Below, one piece after another: positions 8,727 to 17,135 of a DNA stretch of 64,000 nucleotides. The first letter of the stretch is position 1. Every line of letters begins with the position of its first letter. A program made the translations under genes and the position numbers. Source of the DNA: Parvularcula sp. LCG005 (GTDB lineage Bacteria; Pseudomonadota; Alphaproteobacteria; Caulobacterales; Parvularculaceae); the NCBI RefSeq assembly GCF_032930845.1, contig NZ_CP136758.1, positions 2,061,001 through 2,125,000 of the forward strand. The letters run 5' to 3'. The notes below the pieces were generated by a model, which saw nothing but the letters and a program-made list of their open reading frames with translations, had not been told where the DNA came from and made no database searches.

Positions 8727-9218
8727 TCAGCCGCTGATTTCGTCAGTACGAATTTCCCGGGCGCTCGAATCGAGGACGCCGTTGATAAAGCGCGGCTCGG
8801 TCTCGCCCTTCTCGAAGAAGCTGTTGGCCAGTTCCACATACTCATCGACCACGACCTTGTAAGGCACGTCAGGACGACGGATGAGCTCAAAAAGACCGCA
8901 GCGCAGGATGGCCCGGGCTGTCGCATCGAGACGTTTCAGGGTCCATTTCTCGGACAGATGCTTCTGGATGAACGGATCGATCCCGCGCTGGGTCTCGACC
9001 ACACCGCGAACGATGTCGGCGAAGAACTCTTCGTCCGCATCGCGCAGAAGCGAGCCCTCCATCTCCCCGCCCAGACGGAAGGAGCGAAACTCACGGATCA
9101 CGGCATCAACGCCGATATCCGCATGCTCCATCTGATAAAGGGCCTGAACGGCGGCAAGACGCGCCATCGTCCGCGCTTCGAGCGCCTGGGCCTGGTTTTG
9201 TTCGGTCGCGATCTTCAT
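8727..9218 (-). CDS. nusB: Transcription antitermination factor NusB
   Basis: RNA-binding antitermination factor that joins NusE (S10) at boxA of rRNA operons. All-helical, 163 residues, with [18 protein letters not shown] at the start and the family C-terminal pattern [24 protein letters not shown], ending [12 protein letters not shown]. The start ATG overlaps the nrdR stop (ATGA), implying translational coupling. In many relatives ribD-ribE-ribH lie between nrdR and nusB; they are missing here. Confidence 0.95.
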   Translation of the reverse strand: MKIATEQNQAQALEARTMARLAAVQALYQMEHADIGVDAVIREFRSFRLGGEMEGSLLRDADEEFFADIVRGVVETQRGIDPFIQKHLSEKWTLKRLDATARAILRCGLFELIRRPDVPYKVVVDEYVELANSFFEKGETEPRFINGVLDSSAREIRTDEISG

Positions 9219-9667
9219 TCCTGTTCCATCGAGTCCAAAAAGGCCTCGAAATCCTTAGCCTGTGTAAAATTGCGGTAGACGCTGGCATAGCGAACAAACG
9301 CCACAGCATCGATATCCTTGAGCGCGCGCATGACATACTCACCCACGTCGCGCGAGGAAATTTCGTTTTCGCCAGAAGCCTCTAGCTGACGAATGATCGT
9401 CGAAACCGTTCGTTCCAGCTGTTCGGCGTCTATATCCCGCTTACGGGTGGCAATGGCGATTGAACGGTGCAGCTTCTCCCGGTCGAACGGGACTTTCTTG
9501 CCCGAGCTTTTGACAATGGTCAGCTCTCGCAATTGCACGCGCTCAAAGGTCGTGAACCGTCCGCCGCATTCACCGCACTGGCGACGCCGACGAATGGCCG
9601 CGCCCTCTTCCGCAGGGCGCGAGTCCTTCACTTGCGTATCTTCGCTAGAACAGAATGGGCAGCGCAT
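9215..9667 (-). CDS. nrdR: Transcriptional repressor NrdR
   Basis: Zinc-finger/ATP-cone repressor of ribonucleotide reductase genes that senses dATP/ATP. Residues 1-36 form the zinc ribbon: MRCPFCSS and [13 protein letters not shown] supply four cysteines. Residues about 49-139 are the ATP cone ([15 protein letters not shown], then [29 protein letters not shown]). Length 150 is standard. It sits between glyA and nusB on the minus strand, 68 nt after glyA, with a 4-base overlap into nusB. Confidence 0.97.
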   Translation of the reverse strand: MRCPFCSSEDTQVKDSRPAEEGAAIRRRRQCGECGGRFTTFERVQLRELTIVKSSGKKVPFDREKLHRSIAIATRKRDIDAEQLERTVSTIIRQLEASGENEISSRDVGEYVMRALKDIDAVAFVRYASVYRNFTQAKDFEAFLDSMEQE

Positions 9668-9735
9668 AGGCGACGGCCTCTAGCCGGAACTTATGCACAA
9701 GGCCAGTCATTCGAGCGGATTGCTTAAATCAGCGA

Positions 9736-11037
9736 TCAGGCGTCGCTATAAATCGGAAACTTCGCCGTCAGCGTTTCGACTTCAGCCCTCACCGCATCTT
9801 CGATCGAGGTCGTGTCCTTGCCCTCTGCCAGGCCATCAAGGACCTGCGCCATCAGGCAGGCGGTCTGCTGGAATTCAGCGACGCCAAAGCCGCGGGTCGT
9901 GGCCGCTGGCGAGCCAACGCGGATGCCCGATGTGATCGCCGGCTTCTCGGGATCATTTGGCACGCCGTTCTTGTTGCAGGTGATGCCGGCGCGCTCGAGC
10001 GCTTCTTCCGCGGCATTGCCCTTCACGCCTTTGGGACGGAGATCGATCAGCGCCAGATGCGTGTCGGTACCGCCGGAGACCACAGCGTAGCCGGCGTCGA
10101 CCAACGTCGCCGCCATCGCCTTGGCGTTGTCGATGATGGCTTTGGAGTAGATCTTGAAGTCAGGGCGCAGCGCCTCACCAAAGGCGACGGCCTTGCCTGC
10201 GATGACATGCATCAGGGGGCCGCCCTGCAGGCCCGGGAAGAGCGCCGAACGCACCTTCTTGGCAATATCGGCGTCATTGGTCAGGACCATCCCTCCGCGT
10301 GGGCCACGCAGTGTCTTGTGGGTTGTTGTCGTCACGGCATGGGCGTGCGGCAACGGGCTTGGGTAGTGGCCGCCCGCAACCAGACCGGCAAAGTGCGCCA
10401 TGTCGACCATCAGATAAGCACCGACCCGATCGGCAATGGCACGGAACGCCGCAAAATCGATGACACGTGAATAGGCAGAGCCGCCCGCGATAATGAGCTT
10501 TGGCTTGTGCTGGTCCGCCAGGCGGGAGACCTCATCCATGTCGATGATGTGGGTTTCGGGATCGACACCATAATGGACAGCGTTGAACCACTTGCCCGAC
10601 TGATTGACCTTGGCGCCATGGGTCAGGTGCCCGCCGGCCGCCAGATCGAGGCCCATGAAGGTATCGCCGGGTTTCAGCAACGCCATGAAGACAGCCTGAT
10701 TGGCCTGGCTGCCCGAATGGGGCTGAACCACCGCTTCGGCACAATCAAAGAGCTCGCAGGCCCGGTCGATCGCCATCTTCTCAACCTCATCAACGACCTC
10801 GCAGCCACCATAATAGCGGCGGCCCGGATAGCCCTCGGCGTATTTATTGGTGAGGACCGAGCCCTGCGCTTCCAGCACAGCGCGGGACACGATGTTCTCC
10901 GAGGCGATCAGCTCGATCTGGCGCTGCTGACGCGAGAGCTCACGCGCGACGATGTCGGCGACATCAGCGTCAGTGCCGGACAGGCTTTCGCTAAAGAAGG
11001 AGTTGGCGGAGCGGGAGGACAAGGCAGACTGGCTCAT
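9736..11037 (-). CDS. glyA: Serine hydroxymethyltransferase
   Basis: PLP enzyme that interconverts serine and glycine while charging tetrahydrofolate with a one-carbon unit. At 433 residues it has the expected size. Visible motifs are [36 protein letters not shown], the PLP-lysine segment [17 protein letters not shown], and [11 protein letters not shown]. First gene of the run with nrdR, nusB and thiL. Its 5' region on the minus strand contains two short, mutually exclusive hairpins (11094-11126) about 60 bases before the start, which may be a leader element. Confidence 0.97.
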   Translation of the reverse strand: MSQSALSSRSANSFFSESLSGTDADVADIVARELSRQQRQIELIASENIVSRAVLEAQGSVLTNKYAEGYPGRRYYGGCEVVDEVEKMAIDRACELFDCAEAVVQPHSGSQANQAVFMALLKPGDTFMGLDLAAGGHLTHGAKVNQSGKWFNAVHYGVDPETHIIDMDEVSRLADQHKPKLIIAGGSAYSRVIDFAAFRAIADRVGAYLMVDMAHFAGLVAGGHYPSPLPHAHAVTTTTHKTLRGPRGGMVLTNDADIAKKVRSALFPGLQGGPLMHVIAGKAVAFGEALRPDFKIYSKAIIDNAKAMAATLVDAGYAVVSGGTDTHLALIDLRPKGVKGNAAEEALERAGITCNKNGVPNDPEKPAITSGIRVGSPAATTRGFGVAEFQQTACLMAQVLDGLAEGKDTTSIEDAVRAEVETLTAKFPIYSDA

Positions 11038-11378
11038 GGCGATCTTTCAGCTGAACATCGATTTCGTGCGCCTCTTAATACTCAATGCCCCTCCCGGGCA
11101 ACGCCCGGACCGCTATTGTGTGGTCCTGCGACGCCATGGACCTGAATCAAGTTCAAATCGCTCCTTTTGAATAAACGCGCGCTCGATTTTTTCAGGACAG
11201 CATAGTTGTCGTGTCGATGACTATGCTTTCTTATTATTCATACCCGTTTTTACGATTGTTTTTTAAGATAATAGATATTAAGCGCCTGCAATTATGATAT
11301 CCGCCAGTGAACGACGAAAGTTTTTCTCGATTAAATTCTCGCGGTGCTGGCAAGAAAAAGAACCAGAAAGGTGTTCAA
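11038..11378. promoter_or_regulatory. Divergent glyA/mucR intergenic region
   Basis: A 341-bp gap without a gene. The glyA side is GC-rich and holds CCGGGC-AAC-GCCCGG (11094-11108) and, sharing two bases with it, GGACC...GGTCC (11107-11126), so only one hairpin can form at a time. The mucR side, about 11225-11345, is strongly AT-rich, with runs such as CTTTCTTATTATTCAT and TTTTTTAAGATAATAGATATT. MucR/Ros proteins bind AT-rich DNA and commonly repress their own genes, so autoregulation is plausible. Confidence 0.6.
11200..11226. promoter_or_regulatory. Inverted repeat upstream of mucR
   Basis: GCATAGT (11200-11206) and ACTATGC (11220-11226) form a perfect 7-bp inverted repeat; allowing two G-T pairs the stem extends to 11 bp around a 5-nt loop. 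TTTCTTATTATT follows on the plus strand, so the element could be an operator or a weak terminator-like hairpin in the mucR leader. It lies 153 bp before the mucR start. Confidence 0.4.
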
Positions 11379-11843
11379 ATGGACAATAGCGAATTTGCAG
11401 CGGAAAATTTATCCAGAAGCGAAGCGTTGAGCTTGACGACTGACATTGTATCGGCATTCGTCGCGAATAATTCAGTCCCGGCCGACCAGCTGCAGGACCT
11501 GTTGCAATCGACGTTCGCAACCGTACTTGGCCTTTCGGGCGCCGGCGAAGCCGGTCCGACGAATCAGAAGCCAGCTGTCGCGGTCAAGAAATCCATCACC
11601 GACGATTACATTATCTGTCTTGAAGACGGCAAAAAGCTGAAGATGCTGAAGCGTTATCTTCGCACGCAGTACGACATGTCGCCAGAGGACTATCGTCGAA
11701 AATGGAATCTGCCTGCGGATTACCCAATGGTTGCACCGAACTACGCCAAGCGCCGTTCAGAGTTCGCCAAGAAGATCGGCCTCGGCACGGGCGGCGGTCG
11801 CAAGACGGCAACCAAACGCACGACTCGCAAACGCGCTGCGTAA
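11379..11843 (+). CDS. mucR: MucR/Ros-family transcriptional regulator with altered zinc site
   Basis: A 154-residue member of the alphaproteobacterial MucR/Ros family, global regulators of surface polysaccharide, motility and cell-cycle genes that bind AT-rich DNA. The N-terminal oligomerisation half (1-55) starts EALSLTTDIVSAFVANN. The DNA-binding half has DDYIICLEDGKKLKMLKRYL, WNLPADYPMVAPNYA and FAKKIGLGTGGG, with a basic tail. The zinc finger normally shows Cys-x2-Cys/Asp-x9-His and a second His; here the series is Cys80, Asp83, Tyr93, Gln97, so both histidines are replaced. ATG 11379 is chosen (AGAAAGGTG upstream) over an earlier GTG at 11307, which would add residues unlike the family. 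A strong terminator follows. Confidence 0.92.
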   Translation: MDNSEFAAENLSRSEALSLTTDIVSAFVANNSVPADQLQDLLQSTFATVLGLSGAGEAGPTNQKPAVAVKKSITDDYIICLEDGKKLKMLKRYLRTQYDMSPEDYRRKWNLPADYPMVAPNYAKRRSEFAKKIGLGTGGGRKTATKRTTRKRAA

Positions 11844-11867
11844 ATCGGCTGAACCGCTCTAAAAAAC

Positions 11868-11899
11868 AAAACCCTGCCAGGCGACCGGCAGGGTTTTTT
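11868..11899 (+). terminator. Rho-independent terminator of mucR
   Basis: ACCCTGCC (11871-11878) pairs with GGCAGGGT (11887-11894); the stem is preceded by A residues and followed by TTTTTT. It lies 25 nt after the mucR stop and between convergent mucR and tatC, so it may act on both strands (the minus-strand side has AAAAC-rich flank giving GTTTTGTTTT). Confidence 0.9.
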
Positions 11900-11945
11900 G
11901 TCATCTGGCGTGATCGCACCGTCCGTTCAGTGACAGAGTCGCGGA

Positions 11946-12782
11946 TCAGATATCGTCTTCGACCTCTTCGACATAGGGCTTCATGCCGAAGATGCGGACC
12001 ATAACGATCGAGACTTCGTAGAGAACATACATGACTGCGGCCATGGCGAACTGGCTGAACGGATCAGGCGGCGTGAGGATCGCAGCGATCGCAAAGCCGA
12101 TCACGACGGCATAAGGCCGGCCCTTGGACAGGAATTCCGCGTTGATGATACCAACCCGCCCCAGAAGCGTCATGATCACAGGCAGCTGCATCGCAAAGCC
12201 AAAGCCGACCATGAGCGTCAGGACGAGGCTGAGATATTCATCGACGCGCACGAACAGATTGTAGGTCGCCTGCCCTGTCGCCTCGGCTGGTGCCTCCATG
12301 GACAAGGCAAAGTTGATGACCACCGGCAGAATGAACTGGTGAACAAAAACAAAGCCAATGGCGAACAGAAACGGGATCGCCATCAGGAAAGGCAGAACGG
12401 CAGAGCGCTCTTTCTTGTACAGGCCCGGCGCCACGAATGCGTAAAGCTGCCACGCCATGATCGGGAAAGCGACCACGAGTGATCCGGCGAAAGCCAGCTT
12501 GATGTAGGAAAAGAAGAGCGCCAGTGGCGGGTAGTTGAGGACGGCCGACATCCCCTCCTGATGCCTCGCAACGGCATGGGTGAAGGGGATGGTCAGAAGG
12601 TTATAGAGCCGCGGCGCGAAGATCATGCACAACACGAAACCGATCGCAACGGCGGCGGCGCAGATGATGAGACGCTGCCGCAATTCCGTCAGATGACTGA
12701 GGAGCGGCGCTCGGCTCTTTTCAACCTCGTCATCGGAAACGGTCGGATCATCATCGGCGGGGGCCGGTACGGTACCACTCAT
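11946..12782 (-). CDS. tatC: Sec-independent protein translocase TatC
   Basis: Polytopic core of the twin-arginine translocase that reads the RR signal. The 278-residue protein has a 25-residue acidic N-terminal extension, then the TatC hallmark PLLSHLTELRQRLI (conserved Glu), PLxLFF-like segment YPPLALFFSYIKLAF, the FPIMAWQLYAFVAPGLYKKER loop start, and six membrane helices ending near residue 265. The start overlaps the tatB stop (ATGA). The order tatA-tatB-tatC directly after scpA-scpB is the usual alphaproteobacterial arrangement. Confidence 0.97.
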   Translation of the reverse strand: MSGTVPAPADDDPTVSDDEVEKSRAPLLSHLTELRQRLIICAAAVAIGFVLCMIFAPRLYNLLTIPFTHAVARHQEGMSAVLNYPPLALFFSYIKLAFAGSLVVAFPIMAWQLYAFVAPGLYKKERSAVLPFLMAIPFLFAIGFVFVHQFILPVVINFALSMEAPAEATGQATYNLFVRVDEYLSLVLTLMVGFGFAMQLPVIMTLLGRVGIINAEFLSKGRPYAVVIGFAIAAILTPPDPFSQFAMAAVMYVLYEVSIVMVRIFGMKPYVEEVEDDI

Positions 12783-13174
12783 GAACGGTCACTGGTCTCT
12801 GGCGTGGCGGCAGCGGGCGATGTCACCTCCGGCTCGGGTGCAGTTGTGTCTGTGGTCGAAGCAGCCGGCTGCGGTCGCGCGCTGGCTGTTTTCGCAGACG
12901 CTGGCCGATCAACATCGTCCAGGGCCGATTTAATATCCTTGGTCGGGTTCGCGGCTTTCAGCGCCTCGATCTCCTTGCGCATATCCTCAAGCTCGGCTTC
13001 GCGGGCCATCTGGTCGAAGCTCGATTTGAATTCATCTGCCAGACCACGGATGTGCCGGAAGATCTTGCCGACCCGGTACATCAGGCGCGGCAGATCTTTG
13101 GGCCCGATGATGATCAGGGCAACCATTCCGATGACCAGAAGTTCGGCCATCCCGATTTGCGGGACAAGGCTCAT
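12779..13174 (-). CDS. tatB: Sec-independent protein translocase TatB
   Basis: Single-span partner of TatC in the substrate receptor. 131 residues: a short periplasmic start, one membrane helix (ELLVIGMVALIIIGPKDLP, with the conserved GP hinge), an amphipathic helix (LPRLMYRVGKIFRHIRGLADEF), then an acidic, Ala/Thr/Pro-rich cytoplasmic tail. Gap to tatA is 12 nt and tatC overlaps its stop codon. Confidence 0.95.
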   Translation of the reverse strand: MSLVPQIGMAELLVIGMVALIIIGPKDLPRLMYRVGKIFRHIRGLADEFKSSFDQMAREAELEDMRKEIEALKAANPTKDIKSALDDVDRPASAKTASARPQPAASTTDTTAPEPEVTSPAAATPETSDRS

Positions 13175-13186
13175 ACAGGATGTGCG

Positions 13187-13435
13187 TCAGACTTTTGTCT
13201 TGTTTTCCGTGGCCTCTACGACCCCGGCATTTTCAGCCGAATGGCTGTGATCGACGATTTCATCCGCTTTCTTCGGTGTCTTCGTCTTGTCATCATCATC
13301 GTCGGCCAAGCCCTGCTTGAACGACTTGATGCCCTTGGCCATGTCGCCCATCAGCGAAGAAATACGGCCGCGTCCACCAAACAGGACAACGACAAGAATG
13401 AAGAGGATCAGAAAACTCTGCCAGTTCGGGCCCAT
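13187..13435 (-). CDS. tatA: Sec-independent protein translocase TatA
   Basis: Forms the translocation pore or membrane-thinning assembly of the Tat pathway. 82 residues: membrane helix [18 protein letters not shown], hinge, amphipathic helix [19 protein letters not shown], and an Asp/Lys-rich tail. ATG at 13435 is chosen because GGAGGTCACT precedes it; the longer frame would begin with TTG at 13447 inside that ribosome-binding site. It is the first tat gene, 90 nt after scpB. Confidence 0.95.
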   Translation of the reverse strand: MGPNWQSFLILFILVVVLFGGRGRISSLMGDMAKGIKSFKQGLADDDDDKTKTPKKADEIVDHSHSAENAGVVEATENKTKV

Positions 13436-13525
13436 AGTGACCTCCAAAATTGTTGCGCCTTAGTTAGGCGCGCTTAGGCCCTAACGCAAATAACAGGCGT
13501 GTTGGAAAGTGATTTTCCTGCAAAA

Positions 13526-14410
13526 TCAGTCGAAATCGCGATCGTTAGCGTCGTCCACCGCGTCATTCGCGTCGCTATCCAACCCGACGGATGTTTCATC
13601 GTCGTGAAAATCACCGGCAAATTCGGCATGACCGGCAAGAGCATCGGCCTCGGCGTTCTCGTCGTCATCATCTGATCGCGGCGTCGGCACGGAAAATCCC
13701 GGCGGCAGACGCGCATCGAGCAGGCCAGCGGCCTTGAGGTCCGCCATCCCCGGCAGATCATTTAGTCCTGCGAGCCCGAAATGTTCAAGAAACGACGACG
13801 TGGTGCCGTAGAGAACAGGTCGGCCTGGTGCCTCACGGCGGCCGCGCAGCTTCACCCAACCCAGTTCCAGCAGCTGGTCGAGGGAGCCTTTGGCCACGGC
13901 GACGCCGCGCACATCCTCGATATCTGCACGACTGCACGGCTGGTGATAGGCAATGATGGCAAGGGTTTCGAGAGCGGCCCGACTGAGCTTGCGGTTCTGG
14001 GTCCGCTGCTCGACCAGTACGCCCACCACATCCGGCGCCGTGACGAACTGCCAGCGGCCATCGACCATACGCAGGTTGACGCCGCGATCGTCGTATTCCT
14101 CGACAAGCTGCGCCAACAGCGCCGGTACATCGGCATGGCCCACACGGTCAGCCAAAAAGGATTCCGCTAGCGGCTTGGGCGATGCAAAGAGCATGGCTTC
14201 AATCTTGCGCTTGGCCAGATGCGCCGAAACCTCCTGAGCGAAGGGGTTATCGAGCTCGGGAATATCTTCGTCGCCATTCATTGCTACGACTGTACTTTCA
14301 TCGCCGTCAGGGTCACCCCCAAAGGCTTCTTCCAGGCGATCCTGCGCTTCACGTGGACCAAACCGCTCGGCGGTTTCAAGGTCGTCAGCCTTCGCGTTGG
14401 CATCACTCAT
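13526..14410 (-). CDS. scpB: Segregation and condensation protein ScpB
   Basis: Winged-helix subunit of the SMC-ScpAB condensin that organises and segregates the chromosome. The two WHD regions lie at about residues 60-225: KIEAMLFASPKPLAES, VAPDVVGVLVEQR-like stretch, SRAALETLAIIAYHQPCSRADIEDVRGV (strong ScpB signature) and the GRREAPGRPVLYGTT wing. The 294 residues include long acidic tails at both ends (about 1-50 and 240-294), longer than in Firmicutes but common in alphaproteobacteria. Start overlaps the scpA stop (ATGA). Confidence 0.95.
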   Translation of the reverse strand: MSDANAKADDLETAERFGPREAQDRLEEAFGGDPDGDESTVVAMNGDEDIPELDNPFAQEVSAHLAKRKIEAMLFASPKPLAESFLADRVGHADVPALLAQLVEEYDDRGVNLRMVDGRWQFVTAPDVVGVLVEQRTQNRKLSRAALETLAIIAYHQPCSRADIEDVRGVAVAKGSLDQLLELGWVKLRGRREAPGRPVLYGTTSSFLEHFGLAGLNDLPGMADLKAAGLLDARLPPGFSVPTPRSDDDDENAEADALAGHAEFAGDFHDDETSVGLDSDANDAVDDANDRDFD

Positions 14411-15225
14411 TGCGGTGTCTCCGTGTCGGCATGGCGGCGCAAATAGATCGGTGCAAAAGCCGCCGACTGCCGCAACTCGATTTTTCCGGCCTTGGCGTAT
14501 TCGAGCGCCGCCCCAAAATTACTGGCGACCACCGACCGGCTCGGCGCATCCACGTTCTGATCGGCACCAATTTCGGTCAAGAGGCACCAGTCCGGAATGT
14601 CGCCCAACATCTTGGCGAGGCGGTCACGCGCCGCCTCGAGATTGAAAACTTTCGGCGCTTCGCGGTGATAGACAGGCTCGATCGCCGCGACACGCTGGCG
14701 AGAATAGGCCTTTAGCAGGTCGTAAAGGTCGGCCGTCCACTCCGTTGATGTCTGGACCGACAGGTCGTTGGCGGGCCGCGCGAACAGATCGTGTCCCAGC
14801 TGCGGACGGGCAAGCAGTTCCTCGGACGCTTTCCGCATGGCATCGAGCCGCTGCAGTTGGAAAGCCAGACGGGCGCTCATCTCGTCAGCGGTCGGCTCCT
14901 CGCCGTCCGTCTTGGGAACAGGCAGCAGAAGTCGGGATTTGAGGTATGTCAGCCAAGCGGCCATGACGAGATAGTCAGCCGCCAGTTCAAGGTCGCGCTT
15001 CTTCGCTTCGTCTATAAATTCCAGATACTGATTGACCAGGGCGTGCACAGAAATATGCCGCAGATCGACCTTCTGTCGCTGCGCCATGTCCAGCAACATG
15101 TCGAGCGGGCCCTCATAGCCGTCGAGCCGGACAATAAAGTCCTGCTCCTCGACCTCTTCCTGACGCACCGGCGCGTCAAAAGGGTCGGCTTCCGCCTCAA
15201 CATCCGTCACCGAATCAACAACCAT
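14407..15225 (-). CDS. scpA: Segregation and condensation protein ScpA
   Basis: Kleisin subunit bridging SMC heads in the bacterial condensin. 272 residues with the N-terminal kleisin signature FIVRLDGYEGPLDMLLDMA (about 29-47), then VDLRHISVHALVNQYLEFI and ADYLVMAAWLTYLKSRLLLP, and a C-terminal winged helix (FGAALEYAKAGKIELRQSA). Its start codon overlaps the nagZ stop by one base (TGATG), and scpB overlaps its end, so nagZ-scpA-scpB are translationally linked. Confidence 0.96.
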   Translation of the reverse strand: MVVDSVTDVEAEADPFDAPVRQEEVEEQDFIVRLDGYEGPLDMLLDMAQRQKVDLRHISVHALVNQYLEFIDEAKKRDLELAADYLVMAAWLTYLKSRLLLPVPKTDGEEPTADEMSARLAFQLQRLDAMRKASEELLARPQLGHDLFARPANDLSVQTSTEWTADLYDLLKAYSRQRVAAIEPVYHREAPKVFNLEAARDRLAKMLGDIPDWCLLTEIGADQNVDAPSRSVVASNFGAALEYAKAGKIELRQSAAFAPIYLRRHADTETPQ

Positions 15226-16241
15226 CAGGAAAGGCTAGCGCCATTCGTTAACGAAGCAAACTCCTGCTCCGCCGCCGCCACGTCATAAACCCCAGGGTTT
15301 ATCAACATTTTGAGGGCGCGGTCGCTCCGCCGTTCGGCCTCAGAGGTTAACGCCGAAAGACCGTTGGCCGTGTCGCGCATCTCATCCATATCGCCATTGC
15401 AGTGCAGGATCAGGTCACACCCTGCTTCCAGCGAATGGGCGGCCCGATCACGATAGCTGCCGGTTAGGGCCTTCATCGACAGATCATCCGTCATCAGAAG
15501 ACCATCAAAACCAAGGTCCTTGCGAATGACCTCCAGCACCGGCGGCGACAGGGTCGCCGGACGGTCAGGGTCAATGGCATCGTAGACGATGTGCGCCGTC
15601 ATCCCCAAGGCGAGGTCATTCAGGGCGCGGAAAGGCGCGAAGTCGATCTCATCCAGGTCCTCGCGACCGACGCTGACGCGGGGCAGTTCAAGATGGCTGT
15701 CGGACAGCGCCCTGCCATGCCCGGGTATATGCTTCAGGACCGGCAGGCACCCCCCGGCCAGTGTGCCGTCGGCCACTGCCCGGCCCAGCACCGCAACCTG
15801 ATCCGGCGTCATACCGAGCGCGCGGTCACCGATAATATCGTGCGCGTCTGGCTGGCGCACATCCACCATGGGCACACAATTCACGTTGCAGCCGACAGAC
15901 AGCACATCACGCGCAAGGATTTCACCGCCCAGTCGCGCCGCGCGCGCCGCCGTCTCAAGATCGGTTCGCTGCGCCAACAGATCGAAGAGACCCATTGCGG
16001 GCCGCTTTGGCACGATATGAGGTGAGAGACGCGAAACGCGACCGCCTTCGTGATCGATCAGGATCGGGGCGTGGCGCCCGACGGTGTCGCGCAACTCGTC
16101 ACACAGGGCGCGGGTCTGTTCCACCGTCTCGCAGTTCCGGCGGAACAGGATAAAGCCCCAGGGATCAGTGTCGGCGAAAAACGCCCGCTCGTCCGCGGAG
16201 AGTGTCTGCCCCGCGCACCCGAAAATTGCTGCGCTGACCAT
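15225..16241 (-). CDS. nagZ: Beta-N-acetylhexosaminidase NagZ (GH3, cytosolic)
   Basis: Removes N-acetylglucosamine from anhydromuropeptides during peptidoglycan recycling. 338 residues, no signal peptide, single-domain TIM barrel. Signatures are FILFRRNCE, LIDHEGGRVSRL, VLKHIPGHGRALSDSHLELP (family KHFPGHG loop with catalytic His) and GLLMTDDLSMKAL (nucleophile Asp). Lies between the SPOR protein gene and scpA in a conserved alphaproteobacterial block. Confidence 0.95.
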   Translation of the reverse strand: MVSAAIFGCAGQTLSADERAFFADTDPWGFILFRRNCETVEQTRALCDELRDTVGRHAPILIDHEGGRVSRLSPHIVPKRPAMGLFDLLAQRTDLETAARAARLGGEILARDVLSVGCNVNCVPMVDVRQPDAHDIIGDRALGMTPDQVAVLGRAVADGTLAGGCLPVLKHIPGHGRALSDSHLELPRVSVGREDLDEIDFAPFRALNDLALGMTAHIVYDAIDPDRPATLSPPVLEVIRKDLGFDGLLMTDDLSMKALTGSYRDRAAHSLEAGCDLILHCNGDMDEMRDTANGLSALTSEAERRSDRALKMLINPGVYDVAAAEQEFASLTNGASLS

Positions 16242-16247
16242 GCCTGA

Positions 16248-17051
16248 TCAGCGTTTCCGCACGAGGCAGTCCTGCCCCTTGGCTTTCAGCTGATCGCAAT
16301 AGGCCGATGCCGCATCGTAGCTGGCGAACTGGCCAATCCACAGGCGGTTATATTCCTTGCCGTTGACGACAGCATTCTGCACTTCCGGCGCATAATTCCC
16401 GACCAAGGGCCCCATCTTCGTCATCATCGAGCCGTAATGGCCAAGTGCTTCATCGCGGGAGCCGAAGGCACCGACCTGAACAGTATGGGTACCCGACCCG
16501 ACGGCTGGCGTTACTGGTTTGGTCGTTGACGCAGCCGGCTTGGGATCAGGCTGACGCGGCTTGGGCGTAGGCGTCACGGCCTCACGCTGAGGCGCCGTCG
16601 TCGTTGAGCTTGGCGTCTGGGTTGGCGTCGTCCGTGGTTGCGTGGTCGGCAGTGAAGCATTGGCGGCAATACGAACATCGTCGGTGGTCGGTACCGTGAC
16701 GGACCGCGCTGGTTCAGACGTGAAGTCTTCCAGCGGATCAGCCTGAGGATCGACATCTGCCACGACACGCGACGGTGTTGTGTCGTTCATTTCGTCGATG
16801 ACTTCGCGCCGGGACGAATCAACGTTGGCCAGCGGCACTTCCTCGCGAATCGGCGTCGGATCGGCAGCGATCGTCGGCAGGGCGCTCTCATTGGACGCAC
16901 GCTGCTGAATACCCTTCTGATAGGCAATGTAGACAATACCCGCAAAGGCCGCGAGCACGATCAGGAAGATCACCAGGATCCAGAAACCTGACAGGCCACC
17001 ATCGTCGTCAATATCGTCGTAATTCTCGTCCGCTGTCGATGCTGTCGCCAT
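16248..17051 (-). CDS. SPOR-domain membrane protein
   Basis: A 267-residue bitopic protein predicted to bind denuded peptidoglycan at the division site. Layout: acidic cytoplasmic start (1-20), one membrane helix (FWILVIFLIVLAAFAGIVYI, about 23-42), a long Thr/Pro/Ser-rich periplasmic linker (about 55-185, with repeats such as TPTQTPSSTTTAP), and the SPOR domain (about 188-267: THTVQVGAFGSRDEA ... LWIGQFASYDAASAYCDQLK). The stop is 6 nt before nagZ. In relatives argS often lies just upstream; here the gap to dgt is only 84 nt and argS is absent. Confidence 0.9.
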   Translation of the reverse strand: MATASTADENYDDIDDDGGLSGFWILVIFLIVLAAFAGIVYIAYQKGIQQRASNESALPTIAADPTPIREEVPLANVDSSRREVIDEMNDTTPSRVVADVDPQADPLEDFTSEPARSVTVPTTDDVRIAANASLPTTQPRTTPTQTPSSTTTAPQREAVTPTPKPRQPDPKPAASTTKPVTPAVGSGTHTVQVGAFGSRDEALGHYGSMMTKMGPLVGNYAPEVQNAVVNGKEYNRLWIGQFASYDAASAYCDQLKAKGQDCLVRKR

Positions 17052-17135
17052 CGCTACCTCCTGCGCCCCTCACCTTAACCTGTTTGCAGGCATACAACCA
17101 AGGGGGGTTTTTCGTCTCTCAAAATCTACTCAAAT

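Noticed and set aside
11307-11378. Upstream extension of mucR from GTG 11307
   Set aside because: The extension has no family likeness and a proper ribosome-binding site precedes ATG 11379.
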